NCBI GenBank assembly: GCA_944380885.1
Contig: CALWIZ010000013.1
Location: 1 to 54,160, forward strand
DNA from: an uncultured Clostridia bacterium
GTDB lineage: Bacteria; Bacillota; Clostridia; Oscillospirales; Acutalibacteraceae
DNA length: 54,160 nt
Direction of reading: 5' to 3'
The notes under the pieces were generated by a model. That model did no database searches and was not told the DNA's origin. It saw only the letters and a list, made by a program, of their open reading frames with translations. The translations under genes were made by a program, and so were the position numbers. Below, piece by piece: positions 1 to 8,505 of this stretch; the stretch's first letter is position 1; each line of letters opens with the position of its first letter.

Positions 1-37
1 TCATTTTTATCACCAACTTTATTATACCACAAAACTC

Positions 38-66
38 AGAAAAAGCCCAGTATAAACTGGACTTTT
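38..66. terminator. Imperfect hairpin flanked by A and T runs
   Basis: The arms AAAAAGCCCAGT and ACTGGACTTTTT pair around ATAA with one mismatch, so the hairpin carries a T run on either strand and could terminate in both directions. Further left, the minus strand shows TATAAT (29 to 24) and an ATG at position 4 reading off the edge with a GGTGAT-like ribosome site. A divergent gene may start there, but too little is visible to call it. Confidence 0.5.
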
Positions 67-78
67 TCGACAGGCTGT

Positions 79-114
79 GTACAAATCTCTTTGAAAGAGA
101 TTTGTACTTTTTTT
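79..114 (+). terminator. Intrinsic terminator
   Basis: A perfect 13-bp stem starting GTACAAATC closes on a 3-nt loop (TGA) and is followed by seven T. It probably ends a transcript entering from the left edge and isolates the marR promoter. Confidence 0.75.
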
Positions 115-197
115 ACGGGGTATTTCAATCAATTTCAGCTTCAAATTTTATAAATATTATTAAATTTGCTGTTTATTAAAAGTTTACAAATTTTCAG

Positions 198-240
198 TTG
201 ACTTTTGTTGTTACGGTGATATAATGTTAGCAAGCTAACA
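198..240 (+). promoter_or_regulatory. marR promoter with overlapping palindromic operator
   Basis: A -35 TTGACT (198-203) and a perfect -10 TATAAT (220-225) are 16 bp apart. The last base of the -10 begins a perfect palindrome, TGTTAGC-AA-GCTAACA (225-240), which covers the expected transcription start. Seven-bp half sites with a 2-bp centre fit a winged-helix dimer, so the MarR protein encoded next probably represses its own operon, including the exporter. The operator role is inferred; the promoter and palindrome are read directly. Confidence 0.8.
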
Positions 241-263
241 TTTATTTGTGAGGGGTGGTATTA

Positions 264-704
264 TTGCCGGAAAAAAGTATCGGGTTTGAAGTTCGCATGC
301 TCTCAAATCTTATCAGAAGAGATGTTGAAAAACATGCGTCCCTCCATAACGCAGGACCTGATAACGGTGTTCGCGGCTGGGCTATCGATTTTTTTTATGA
401 AAACCGTAACAGGGATATTTTTCAAAAGGATTTTGAGGAAAAATTTCAGATACGTCGTTCAACGGCGAGCAAAATTCTGAAACTCATGGAAAAAAACGGT
501 TATATTACACGTATAAACGTTGAATCTGATGCAAGACTTAAAAAAATTGTTCTTACGGATAAAGCCGTCCAATTGCATAATTTTGTTATTAAAGATATTG
601 AAAAACGCGAAAAAAGGATGCGTGACGGACTTTCAGAGGTTGAGCTTGAAACATTTTTCAGAGTTATAGAAAAATTAAGAAAAAACCTTGAAAATGAAGA
701 ATGA
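264..704 (+). CDS. MarR-family transcriptional regulator
   Basis: A 146-residue winged-helix regulator of the MarR family. The centre has a recognition-helix segment (RRSTASKILKLMEKNG) followed by a beta wing (YITRINVESDARLKKIVLT), and the C-terminal helix is a coiled dimerisation helix rich in E, K and R. The frame opens at GTG 255, but that codon lies inside the ribosome site AGGGGTGG, so TTG 264 (MPEKSIG), 8 nt after AGGGG, is the more likely start. It precedes the two ABC exporter genes by 45 bp, and its promoter carries a perfect palindrome. Such regulators usually release DNA on binding a small toxic ligand, so it probably controls drug or metabolite export. The ligand is unknown. Confidence 0.85.
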   Translation: MPEKSIGFEVRMLSNLIRRDVEKHASLHNAGPDNGVRGWAIDFFYENRNRDIFQKDFEEKFQIRRSTASKILKLMEKNGYITRINVESDARLKKIVLTDKAVQLHNFVIKDIEKREKRMRDGLSEVELETFFRVIEKLRKNLENEE

Positions 705-749
705 AAATTTTATGCGGTGAAAATCATTTTTACAGATTGGAGAAACATA

Positions 750-2486
750 ATGGTTAAAACACTTATGGGGTGTATAAGGGAATACAAAAAGCCCTCTATT
801 CTTACGCCGATTTTTGTCTCGGTTGAAGTTATTGTGGAATGTATTATTCCTTTCTTTATCGCAAAGCTGATAAACCATATCGAAGACGGAAGCGAAACCA
901 AGCTTGTTTTGCTTTACGGAGCGGCGCTTATCGGTCTTGCGTTTATTTCGCTTTTTTTCGGTGCTCTTGCGGGAAGTACATGTGCGACAGCATCGTCGGG
1001 ATTCGCTAAAAATATACGTCATGATCTTTTTTACAAAGTTCAGGAATTTTCTTTTGCTAATATCGACAAGTTTTCAACATCGAGTCTTGTTACAAGGCTT
1101 ACCACAGATATAACGAACGTACAAATGGCTTATATGATGGTGATACGTATTGCGGTTCGAGCGCCTTTTATGATGATTTTCTCCGCAATAATGGCATTTG
1201 CAATGTGCCCTCAGTTATCCACAGTGTACATTATTATTCTGCCGTTCCTCGCTTTTGCTCTTTTCCTTATAGTCAAAAAAGCAATGCCGCTATTTAACAG
1301 TGTTTTCAAGAAATACGATAAACTTAACAATTCAATTCAGGAAAATGTTAAGGGCATGAGAGTTGTCAAATCCTTTGTGCGCGAGGAATATGAAAAGCAA
1401 AAATTCGCCAAAGCGGCAGACGATGTGTGTGCCGACTTTACAAAAGCCGAAAAAATTGTCGCGCTTAATATGCCGATTATGCAGCTTGCTATGTATATAG
1501 CTATGGTTGTTGTTTCCTTCCTCGGAGCAAAGCTGATAATAAGCACCGGAGGCAGCGCAATGGGTGTCGGCGACCTATCAAGCCTTTTCACCTACGGCAT
1601 GCAGATACTTTCAAGCCTTATGATGCTATCAATGATTTTCGTTATGATTTCTATTTCAGATGCGTCAATGCACCGTATTTATGAAGTCTTAAAGGAAGAA
1701 AGCACCATTAAAAATCCGGAAAATCCTGTTATGGAGGTTCCTGACGGAAGCATTGATTTTAACGGGGTATCATTCAAATATCATGAAAACGCTGAAAAAA
1801 ATGCGCTTGAAGATATAAACCTTCACATCAAATCCGGCGAGACGATAGGCGTTCTCGGCGGTACGGGAAGCAGTAAATCCACTCTGATACAGCTGATTTC
1901 GAGACTTTACGATACTTCCGTCGGAAGCGTATGCGTCGGAGGTATTAATGTTAAAGATTACGATATTGAGGTTCTGCGTGACGCGGTTTCGGTTGTTCTT
2001 CAGAAAAACGTTCTGTTCTCCGGAACGATAAAAGAGAATCTCCGCTGGGGCGATAAAAACGCGTCTGACGAGGAGCTTGTCCGTGTATGCAAGCTGGCTC
2101 AGGCAGATGAGTTCATAAATTCTTTCCCGGATAAATATGATACCTTTATAGAGCAGGGAGGTACAAACGTATCAGGCGGTCAGAAGCAAAGACTTTGCAT
2201 TGCGCGCGCGCTTCTTAAAAAGCCGAAAATTCTTATTCTGGACGATTCAACAAGTGCGGTTGATACCAAAACGGATGCTCTTATCCGCAAAGCATTTGCG
2301 ACAGAAATACCTGATACTACAAAAATTATTATTGCGCAGCGTATTTCATCTGTGCAGGACGCTGACCGGATAATAATAATGAATGACGGTAAAATTGACG
2401 CGATAGGTACTCATGATGAGCTTCTTGCGAGCAACGATATATACAGGGAAGTTTACAATTCCCAGAACAGGGCAGGTGAAGAATAA
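750..2486 (+). CDS. ABC exporter, degenerate-site subunit
   Basis: A 578-residue fused membrane/ATPase half-transporter (type IV ABC exporter, MdlB/BmrC-like). Six transmembrane segments fill about residues 1-310, and the nucleotide-binding domain follows. Walker A is GGTGSSKST (about 368-376), the signature is VSGGQ (about 474), and Walker B ends LILDDSTSAVD, with Asp where the catalytic Glu normally sits. The Walker A Ser-for-Gly and the missing Glu mark the non-hydrolysing half of heterodimeric exporters such as BmrCD or TM287/288. Start ATG 750 follows GGAG (739-742). An upstream in-frame GTG at 717 lacks a ribosome site. The stop overlaps the partner gene start as TAATG, so the two are translationally coupled. 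Substrate unknown. Confidence 0.88.
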   Translation: MVKTLMGCIREYKKPSILTPIFVSVEVIVECIIPFFIAKLINHIEDGSETKLVLLYGAALIGLAFISLFFGALAGSTCATASSGFAKNIRHDLFYKVQEFSFANIDKFSTSSLVTRLTTDITNVQMAYMMVIRIAVRAPFMMIFSAIMAFAMCPQLSTVYIIILPFLAFALFLIVKKAMPLFNSVFKKYDKLNNSIQENVKGMRVVKSFVREEYEKQKFAKAADDVCADFTKAEKIVALNMPIMQLAMYIAMVVVSFLGAKLIISTGGSAMGVGDLSSLFTYGMQILSSLMMLSMIFVMISISDASMHRIYEVLKEESTIKNPENPVMEVPDGSIDFNGVSFKYHENAEKNALEDINLHIKSGETIGVLGGTGSSKSTLIQLISRLYDTSVGSVCVGGINVKDYDIEVLRDAVSVVLQKNVLFSGTIKENLRWGDKNASDEELVRVCKLAQADEFINSFPDKYDTFIEQGGTNVSGGQKQRLCIARALLKKPKILILDDSTSAVDTKTDALIRKAFATEIPDTTKIIIAQRISSVQDADRIIIMNDGKIDAIGTHDELLASNDIYREVYNSQNRAGEE

Positions 2487-4402
2487 TGCCGGGACCGAGA
2501 GGAATAAGAGGCGGCGCAAAGGCTAAAAACGCAAAAGCCACTATAATCCGCCTTATTAAATATCTTTTTAAATATTATAAGACATATCTTACAATAGTAG
2601 CGATTTGTATTTTGTTCAGTGCTTTTTCCGGCACCGTTTCGTCACTTTTTCTTAATAAGATAGTTCTTATCATTTCTGACGGACTTAAAAAGGGATATGA
2701 CGCTATATACGCGGATCTCATAGGTGTCATAATGGCTATGATAGGTCTTTATGTCGTCGGTATTGCATCATCATTTATTTACACTCGCCTTATGGCAGTC
2801 ATTACCCAAGGATTTCTTAATAAAATGCGTCAGAATATGTTTGGAGGAATGCAAAGTCTTCCTATTAAATATTTTGATACCCATACTCACGGCGATATAA
2901 TGAGTTATTATACCAATGATATTGACACTCTACGTCAGCTGATATCTCAAAGTATGCCACAGCTTTTCACTTCAGCGCTTACTATAATAGCACTTGTTTG
3001 CTATATGCTGTATCTCAGTGTTTGGATGACACTTCTTGTTTTCATCGGCGTTGTAGCCATGGCTCTTGTGACAAAAAAGGTCGGCGGAAACAGCGCAAAA
3101 TACTTTGTAAAACAGCAGAAGTCAATTGGCGTTGTGGAAGGCTATATAGAGGAAATGATGAATGGACAGAAGGTTGTTAAGGTCTTCTGCCACGAAGAGG
3201 AAAGTGAAAAGGCATTTGATAAAATAAATGAGCAGTTATACAGTGACGCTCAAAAGGCAAACAAATACGCTAATATTCTTATGCCTATAATGGGCAACAT
3301 CGGTCATATCATGTATGTCCTTATAGCTTTTATAGGAGGCTTGCTTATACTTTTGAATGTTCCGAATATTTCTTTTTCGGGACAGGTTATTTCCGTTGCC
3401 GTTGTTGTTCCTTTCCTTAATATGACAAGACAGTTTACCATGAGCATAAGTCAGGTATCCCAGCAGATAAACTCTGTTGTAATGGCAATGGCAGGTACCG
3501 AGCGTATTTTCGAGCTTATGGATGAGGAACCAGAACCGGATAACGGTTATGTAACTCTTGTAAACGCCAAAATCGATGAAAACGGAAACATTACCGAGAC
3601 AAACGAGCGCACAGGCGTCTGGGCATGGAAGCACCCGCATTCGGACGGAACGCTTACCTATACCAAGCTGGCAGGCGATGTAAGGCTTTTTGATGTTGAT
3701 TTCGGATATGTACCGGATAAAATAGTTCTTCATAATATTGATATTTACGCCGAACCCGGTCAGAAGATAGCGTTTGTTGGCGCAACAGGCGCGGGAAAAA
3801 CCACTATTACAAACCTTATCAACCGCTTCTATGATATTGCGGACGGAAAAATCCGTTATGACGGTATAAACATCAATAAAATTAAAAAGGCCGATTTAAG
3901 GCGAAGCCTCGGTATTGTACTTCAGGACGTTAATTTGTTCACCGGAACAGTTATGGAAAATATCCGCTACGGACGTCTTGATGCTACCGATGAGGAATGT
4001 ATTGCCGCCGCGAAGCTGGCAAATGCTCACAGCTTTATTGAAATGCTTCCCGAAGGCTACAATACAGTTCTTTCAGGTGACGGAAGCGGTCTTTCGCAGG
4101 GTCAGCGCCAGCTTATTTCGATAGCAAGAGCGGCAGTTGCAGACCCTCCGGTAATGATACTTGACGAAGCTACCTCCAGCATAGACACGAGAACCGAAGC
4201 GATAGTTCAGAAGGGTATGGATCGCCTGATGCAGGGAAGAACAGTATTTGTCATTGCTCACAGACTTTCCACTGTTCAGAATTCGGATGTTATCATGGTT
4301 CTTGACCACGGAAGAATAATCGAACGCGGAAGCCATCAGAAGCTCATCGCCGAAAAAGGTGTATATTATCAACTTTATACAGGCGCATTTGAAATGGAAT
4401 AA
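2486..4402 (+). CDS. ABC exporter, catalytic subunit
   Basis: A 638-residue partner half-transporter. The N-terminus is Gly/Arg/Lys-rich (MPGPRGIRGGAKAK), six transmembrane segments follow, and a roughly 50-residue insertion (about 345-395) separates the membrane and ATPase domains. Walker A is GATGAGKTT (about 431), and Walker B MILDEATSS (about 557) keeps the catalytic Glu. The signature reads LSQGQ instead of LSGGQ, a change seen on the catalytic chain of heterodimeric exporters (family knowledge). The D-loop and H-loop (IAHRLST) are present. With the preceding chain it should form one canonical and one degenerate ATP site. Expected in the cytoplasmic membrane as a multidrug or lipid exporter under MarR control. 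Confidence 0.88.
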   Translation: MPGPRGIRGGAKAKNAKATIIRLIKYLFKYYKTYLTIVAICILFSAFSGTVSSLFLNKIVLIISDGLKKGYDAIYADLIGVIMAMIGLYVVGIASSFIYTRLMAVITQGFLNKMRQNMFGGMQSLPIKYFDTHTHGDIMSYYTNDIDTLRQLISQSMPQLFTSALTIIALVCYMLYLSVWMTLLVFIGVVAMALVTKKVGGNSAKYFVKQQKSIGVVEGYIEEMMNGQKVVKVFCHEEESEKAFDKINEQLYSDAQKANKYANILMPIMGNIGHIMYVLIAFIGGLLILLNVPNISFSGQVISVAVVVPFLNMTRQFTMSISQVSQQINSVVMAMAGTERIFELMDEEPEPDNGYVTLVNAKIDENGNITETNERTGVWAWKHPHSDGTLTYTKLAGDVRLFDVDFGYVPDKIVLHNIDIYAEPGQKIAFVGATGAGKTTITNLINRFYDIADGKIRYDGININKIKKADLRRSLGIVLQDVNLFTGTVMENIRYGRLDATDEECIAAAKLANAHSFIEMLPEGYNTVLSGDGSGLSQGQRQLISIARAAVADPPVMILDEATSSIDTRTEAIVQKGMDRLMQGRTVFVIAHRLSTVQNSDVIMVLDHGRIIERGSHQKLIAEKGVYYQLYTGAFEME

Positions 4403-4430
4403 AAAATTCAATTATAATTTATCAACAGTT

Positions 4431-4467
4431 AAAACGGACAGCTTTTTGTTGTCCGTTTTATTTTTTT
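4431..4467 (+). terminator. Terminator of the marR-ABC operon
   Basis: AAAACGGACA pairs with TGTCCGTTTT (10 bp, 9-nt loop), followed by a T run to 4467. Confidence 0.85.
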
Positions 4468-4529
4468 GCATATATTAAAGCGCAAATGAATATCATTTAG
4501 TAAACGAAGAATAAAGAGAGGAAATAGTG

Positions 4530-6059
4530 ATGGAAGAAAAAATACTCAAAACAAGCGTTTATGTAAATGATATTGTTTTTAATGAGACGGCTGAACAGCC
4601 GGTTGATGTGGATTTTTCACTGCCGGATTATTGTCCTGATATTTCAAAAATTTTCAAATGCAGGGCGGTATCACGCATTTCGTCAAAAAGCATGAACGGA
4701 AAAAATATAACGGTTGACGGGTATGTCTGCATAACCGTGCTTTACTGTGACGCTTCGGAAAAACTTTGCTCATATGAATATCAGTATCCGTTCAGCAAGA
4801 ACATAGAAATGGGCGAGGAATGCTCATCCGGAAATCTCATCGTCCAATCAAAATGCGATTACATAAACTGCCGTGCGGTCACAGGAAGAAAAATCGATAT
4901 ACACGGTGCGGTAAGCATTACAATCAAAGTATTTAAAAGGAAATGCACCGATGTTATATCGGATATTGACGACTGCAATATAGAACAGCGACGGGGAACT
5001 GCTCCTGCAACTGTTCCGATGGGCTATGCCGAAAAATATCTTATGGTAGAAGAAGAAATACAGATAGGTCAGAGTCAGCCTGCCGCAGAGCGCATACTAA
5101 GATATGACGCGAAGCCGTGTATAAAAGAAAGCAAAATTATAAATGATAAAGTTGTGGTAAAAGGTGAAATGTCCGTTTGGCTGCTTTACTGCCCTGTGAG
5201 TGAAGGCGCCCCTCAGTCAGTAAAAACAGTACTTCCGTTCAGTCAGATAGTCGATATTGAAGGCATAACTGATGCATGTGAATGTGACTCGAAAGCCTTT
5301 GTGGCGTTTCTTGAGATAAAACCGAGAAGTACAGACGGCGAAATTAGGATTTTCGCTTTATCTGCAAAGCTGCTTGTTAGCTGCGAGGCATATTGCAAAA
5401 ATGACATATCGGTTGTCCTCGACGCTTTTTCACGCAAGTATAAGGCTGAAATGAAGTGTGAAAATATATGTTTTGAGAGTATCTGCGAAAATATAAGCGA
5501 GAATTTTCACTGCAAAAAAAATCTTGACCTTGACAGACCGATTGCATCAGTTTCGGATTTATGGTGCGATATGCAGTCGGTTACAGCAAAATTTGAAGGT
5601 TCTGATATGACCATAAGCGGAACGCTTATAGCCTGTATGATTGCCTGCGGAAATGATTACGGAGCCTCATATTTTGAAAAACCGATTGATTTTGAATATA
5701 AATATACACTTAAAGACTGCGAAGAACAGCTTCACTCTTCACCGGAAGTGGATATCACTTCATGCGGATATACTATAACAGGAGCGGAAAGTGTTGAATT
5801 GAGGGTTGATTTGAGCATTAATGCCGCAGTTTACGAATGCAGAAAGATACCTCTTATAACAGCCATAAAGGTAGATGAAAGCAGACCGTGCGAGAAAAGT
5901 GTTAAATGTGCTATGACCATCTATTTTACAGGTGATAATGAGTGTGTCTGGGACATAGCGAAGCATTACGGCGCAAGTGTAGATGAAATAATGAAAATAA
6001 ATGAACTTACAGAAACCTGCCTTCCGGAAAACAAAATGCTGCTGATACCTGCGGTATGA
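4530..6059 (+). CDS. SPOCS (DUF3794) protein with C-terminal LysM
   Basis: A 509-residue protein with repeated SPOCS/DUF3794 modules. The first includes SLPDYCPDISKIFKC; later copies cover about residues 160-290 and 320-440. A C-terminal LysM domain (about 465-509) includes VWDIAKHYGASVDEIMKINEL. LysM binds peptidoglycan, and SPOCS proteins in clostridia are linked to the spore coat or envelope, so this is probably a coat or cortex-associated morphogenetic protein. No signal peptide or membrane segment is seen. It is Cys-rich, as many coat proteins are. Start ATG 4530 follows AGAGAGGA; GTG 4527 is also in frame but is too close to that site. It is monocistronic, with terminators on both sides. 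Role inferred from domains. Confidence 0.8.
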   Translation: MEEKILKTSVYVNDIVFNETAEQPVDVDFSLPDYCPDISKIFKCRAVSRISSKSMNGKNITVDGYVCITVLYCDASEKLCSYEYQYPFSKNIEMGEECSSGNLIVQSKCDYINCRAVTGRKIDIHGAVSITIKVFKRKCTDVISDIDDCNIEQRRGTAPATVPMGYAEKYLMVEEEIQIGQSQPAAERILRYDAKPCIKESKIINDKVVVKGEMSVWLLYCPVSEGAPQSVKTVLPFSQIVDIEGITDACECDSKAFVAFLEIKPRSTDGEIRIFALSAKLLVSCEAYCKNDISVVLDAFSRKYKAEMKCENICFESICENISENFHCKKNLDLDRPIASVSDLWCDMQSVTAKFEGSDMTISGTLIACMIACGNDYGASYFEKPIDFEYKYTLKDCEEQLHSSPEVDITSCGYTITGAESVELRVDLSINAAVYECRKIPLITAIKVDESRPCEKSVKCAMTIYFTGDNECVWDIAKHYGASVDEIMKINELTETCLPENKMLLIPAV

Positions 6060-6077
6060 TATTGTCAAAATAAAAGC

Positions 6078-6109
6078 AAGAGCAAAACAGTCTAAACTGT
6101 TTTGCTCTT
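6078..6109. terminator. Bidirectional terminator between convergent genes
   Basis: AAGAGCAAAACAGT and ACTGTTTTGCTCTT form a perfect 14-bp stem around CTAA. A-rich and T-rich flanks allow it to end both the SPOCS gene and the minus-strand hydrolase operon. Confidence 0.85.
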
Positions 6110-6125
6110 TTAGTATAATGTGGAA

Positions 6126-7259
6126 TCAAATATTTTCGTAAACAATCTGCTCAAACCTTCTGGCAGTTTTTGCTTCGGCTCCGGTATCATAATATGAGTT
6201 TTTCATATAAATCGCAATAATATTATTGGTACGGTCTATCCAAAAATGCGTTCCGTAGGCACCGCTCCAGCCGAAAGAACCGGCAGGGAGATATCTGTCA
6301 TTTAAAATAACCCTGACGCCTAATCCCCAATTTTCGTTTTTATGCCTGATTTTATACGGTGTGGACATTAAACTTACCGATTCAGGCGAGATAATACGTT
6401 CTCCTTTATTTTTACCGCCGTTAAAAAGCATTTCGGCAAATTTCATATAATCGGCAGCCGAACCTACAAGACTGGCTCCTCCGCTGAAATAAGTCATATT
6501 ATCAAAGGTCTTGTGTCCGAGACGGTCAACAGAATGACCTGAACCATCCGGCTTTCGTTCGTGAAGTTTTACGGTTCGGTCCCATTGCTCTTCGGTAGGG
6601 GTGAATGTAATGTCAGTAATGCCGAGCGGCTCAAAAATATTTTTCGTCACGAAAGCTTCAAAGGCTTCTCCCGTGACAATTTCTACAATACGTGCCGCAA
6701 CGTCAAACGCTGCAATCGGACTGTATGAATCCAGCGAATCCGGATAGAAATCAAGAAGCAGGTTTTCGGAATACCAGTCTGTAATATCCTTTAAATTCGT
6801 ACGTTTTTCAGGCGGTATTCTGTCATATTGTAAAAAACCGATTTCACCGGAAACAATTCCGCTTGAATGGGTAAGAAGATTTATAATTTTTATGCTGTCA
6901 TCAGCAGATCCCGATTCAATAATTTCGCCAGAGCTGTTTTTTGATCCTACACAAATATTACGGAATCCTGGAATGTACGTGGAAATCTTATCGTAAAGCG
7001 AAAGAAGCCCGCGTTCTTTACAAATTAAAACAGCAGTGGCGGTTATAGGCTTAGTCATAGATGCAAGGCGGTAAATTGAATCGCTGCATACAGGCTTACT
7101 TGTTTCTGAATCAGCACTGCCGAGATATAACTCGGCCGCAATCTTCCCGTCTTTGTGAACTAAAGCGGCTGCTCCCGTTATAATTCCGTTATCAATATCG
7201 TTTTTTATGTTTTTGTAAAGTTCATTCTGAAGTGATATATTTGTTATATTTGTTATCAT
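6126..7259 (-). CDS. Serine hydrolase of the beta-lactamase (class C-like) family
   Basis: A 377-residue penicillin-binding-protein-fold hydrolase (COG1680 type). The nucleophile motif SMTK is at residues 67-70 within YRLASMTKPITATA, a Tyr motif YSP is near residue 180, and the third motif region is WSGAYGTHFW near residue 340. These proteins are usually esterases or D-amino peptidases rather than true beta-lactamases. There is no signal peptide, so it is probably cytoplasmic. The start overlaps the stop of the fumarase-type gene by 4 bp (ATGA), indicating one operon with the two genes upstream. Substrate cannot be told. Confidence 0.85.
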   Translation of the reverse strand: MITNITNISLQNELYKNIKNDIDNGIITGAAALVHKDGKIAAELYLGSADSETSKPVCSDSIYRLASMTKPITATAVLICKERGLLSLYDKISTYIPGFRNICVGSKNSSGEIIESGSADDSIKIINLLTHSSGIVSGEIGFLQYDRIPPEKRTNLKDITDWYSENLLLDFYPDSLDSYSPIAAFDVAARIVEIVTGEAFEAFVTKNIFEPLGITDITFTPTEEQWDRTVKLHERKPDGSGHSVDRLGHKTFDNMTYFSGGASLVGSAADYMKFAEMLFNGGKNKGERIISPESVSLMSTPYKIRHKNENWGLGVRVILNDRYLPAGSFGWSGAYGTHFWIDRTNNIIAIYMKNSYYDTGAEAKTARRFEQIVYENI

Positions 7260-7786
7260 CTTTTAAAAATATTTCCTCCACTGCAGTCAATCGCTACGGT
7301 AAGCGGAAAATCTGAAAAAGTGAGACGTTTTACGGATTCGCAGCCTAAATCGTTGAAAGCGATAACCTCGCAATTTGTAATTTTAAGGGCAGCAAGCGCT
7401 CCCGCACCGCCTATCGCGCAAAGATAAACAGATTTATTTCTTATAATTGCTTCACATACTTCAACACTGCGTTCGCCTTTGCCGATTGTCGCTGTAACTC
7501 CCATGTCAAGCAGACGGGGAGTGTATGGATCCATTCGCTTTGAGGTAGTAGGACCGCAGCTGCCGATAGCCATACCCGGAGGTGTCGGTGTAGGACCCGC
7601 ATAATATATAACAGCGCCATCCAGTTCATAAGGCAGTGGTTTTCCGCTGTCAATATATTCAAAAATACGTTTGTGCGCGGCATCCCGTGAGGTGTAAACC
7701 GTTCCTGAAAGAAGAACTCTGTCTCCGGCGTGAAGAATAGGACAGAACCGTTTTAATTCATTTACATTTATACTGTATTCTTTCAT
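7256..7786 (-). CDS. Fumarase/tartrate dehydratase-type beta subunit
   Basis: A 176-residue protein matching the beta (C-terminal) domain of class I Fe-S hydro-lyases (FumA C-terminus, TtdB). It has the early GDRVLLSGTVYTSRDAAHKR stretch, the GPTPTPPG loop, GSCGPTTSKRMD, and a C-terminal FNDLGCESVKRL element. The beta subunit supplies much of the substrate-binding site. The catalytic [4Fe-4S] cluster is held by an alpha subunit, normally encoded just upstream. Here the upstream gene is a coiled-coil protein and no alpha gene lies in the window. It overlaps both neighbours by 4 bp. Either the alpha partner is encoded elsewhere or this subunit has another role. Confidence 0.85.
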   Translation of the reverse strand: MKEYSINVNELKRFCPILHAGDRVLLSGTVYTSRDAAHKRIFEYIDSGKPLPYELDGAVIYYAGPTPTPPGMAIGSCGPTTSKRMDPYTPRLLDMGVTATIGKGERSVEVCEAIIRNKSVYLCAIGGAGALAALKITNCEVIAFNDLGCESVKRLTFSDFPLTVAIDCSGGNIFKR

Positions 7787-8331
7787 TTTACCAAAGACCC
7801 GTATACTTCCTCAAACTGTTCTTTTGCCTGCTTGTCAAGAGCGGCGTTAGCTTCAACCTCGGCTTTTGTATTATTTAAGGAGGAAATAAGCGCGTCAACC
7901 TCCGAGACAAAGTCATCAGATGTTTTGATTATATTCTTTTTAAGCTCGTCAAGCGAGTCATGCGTATCGTTTATAAGTGAGAGGTTTTTGCTGACTTCTT
8001 CCATAGCAAGTGCGGCATTCTTTTCGGAATTTTCCATAATAGCACGTGCGTTTGCCTGCGCGACGAGATATAGCTTTCCGATATTTTCAGACAGCCGCTC
8101 TATTTCCTCGTATTTTTCGTTGAAATCCGCCAGCTTTTCGGCTATTTCATTTTTTTCAGCATTTAGCTTTAAATAATTTTCATTTGAAAGCTCAAGCTCA
8201 TCTGAAAGTTTTTTTATCTGCTCTGTCAGCTCGGTTTCTTTGGAAGTAAAGGTTTTTTGTGAGCGCTCTATGTATTCCATTACATCCGAACAGTTAAAAC
8301 CGAACAGGCTTTTTTTAAATCCAACCGCCAT
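7783..8331 (-). CDS. DivIVA-like coiled-coil protein
   Basis: A 182-residue protein. The N-terminus FKKSLFGFNCSDVMEYIE resembles the lipid-binding start of DivIVA/GpsB proteins, and most of the rest (about residues 20-180) is heptad-rich coiled coil with abundant E, K and L. It may be a polar or septal scaffold, but the match is short. Start ATG 8331 (MAVGFKK) follows a GGAGG site. An in-frame ATG at 8361 overlaps the -10 hexamer and is unlikely to be used. It is the first gene of the minus-strand operon that includes the fumarase-type subunit and the serine hydrolase. Confidence 0.65.
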   Translation of the reverse strand: MAVGFKKSLFGFNCSDVMEYIERSQKTFTSKETELTEQIKKLSDELELSNENYLKLNAEKNEIAEKLADFNEKYEEIERLSENIGKLYLVAQANARAIMENSEKNAALAMEEVSKNLSLINDTHDSLDELKKNIIKTSDDFVSEVDALISSLNNTKAEVEANAALDKQAKEQFEEVYGSLVK

Positions 8332-8359
8332 TTTCACATTCCTCCGTTTTTGTCTTTTC

Positions 8360-8388
8360 ATTATACCAACATTTTAAACACATTACAA
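8360..8388 (-). promoter_or_regulatory. Promoter of the minus-strand coiled-coil operon
   Basis: On the minus strand TTGTAA (8388-8383) and TATAAT (8365-8360) are 17 bp apart, with the GGAGG ribosome site and ATG 8331 downstream. It is divergent from the pcrA promoter. Confidence 0.75.
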
Positions 8389-8411
8389 GTTTTTTATTTG
8401 AATTTGCGCGG

Positions 8412-8440
8412 TTGACTTTTTTGCCGCAGGATAGTATTAT
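8412..8440 (+). promoter_or_regulatory. Promoter of pcrA
   Basis: TTGACT (8412-8417) and TATTAT (8435-8440) are 17 bp apart. The roughly 55-nt leader holds a small hairpin, GGCGTC/GACGCC (8462-8481), followed by ATTTTT just before the ribosome site GGGGA. This could be a weak attenuator, but no sensing element is visible. Confidence 0.7.
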
Positions 8441-8505
8441 AATTATCGACAGTTTTTTGACGGCGTCGGTTGAAAGACGCCATTTTTGATATTACGGGGA
8501 TTAGT

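Noticed and set aside
6126..7259. Antibiotic-resistance beta-lactamase
   Set aside because: No signal peptide and only the general SxxK and Tyr motifs; more likely an esterase or peptidase.
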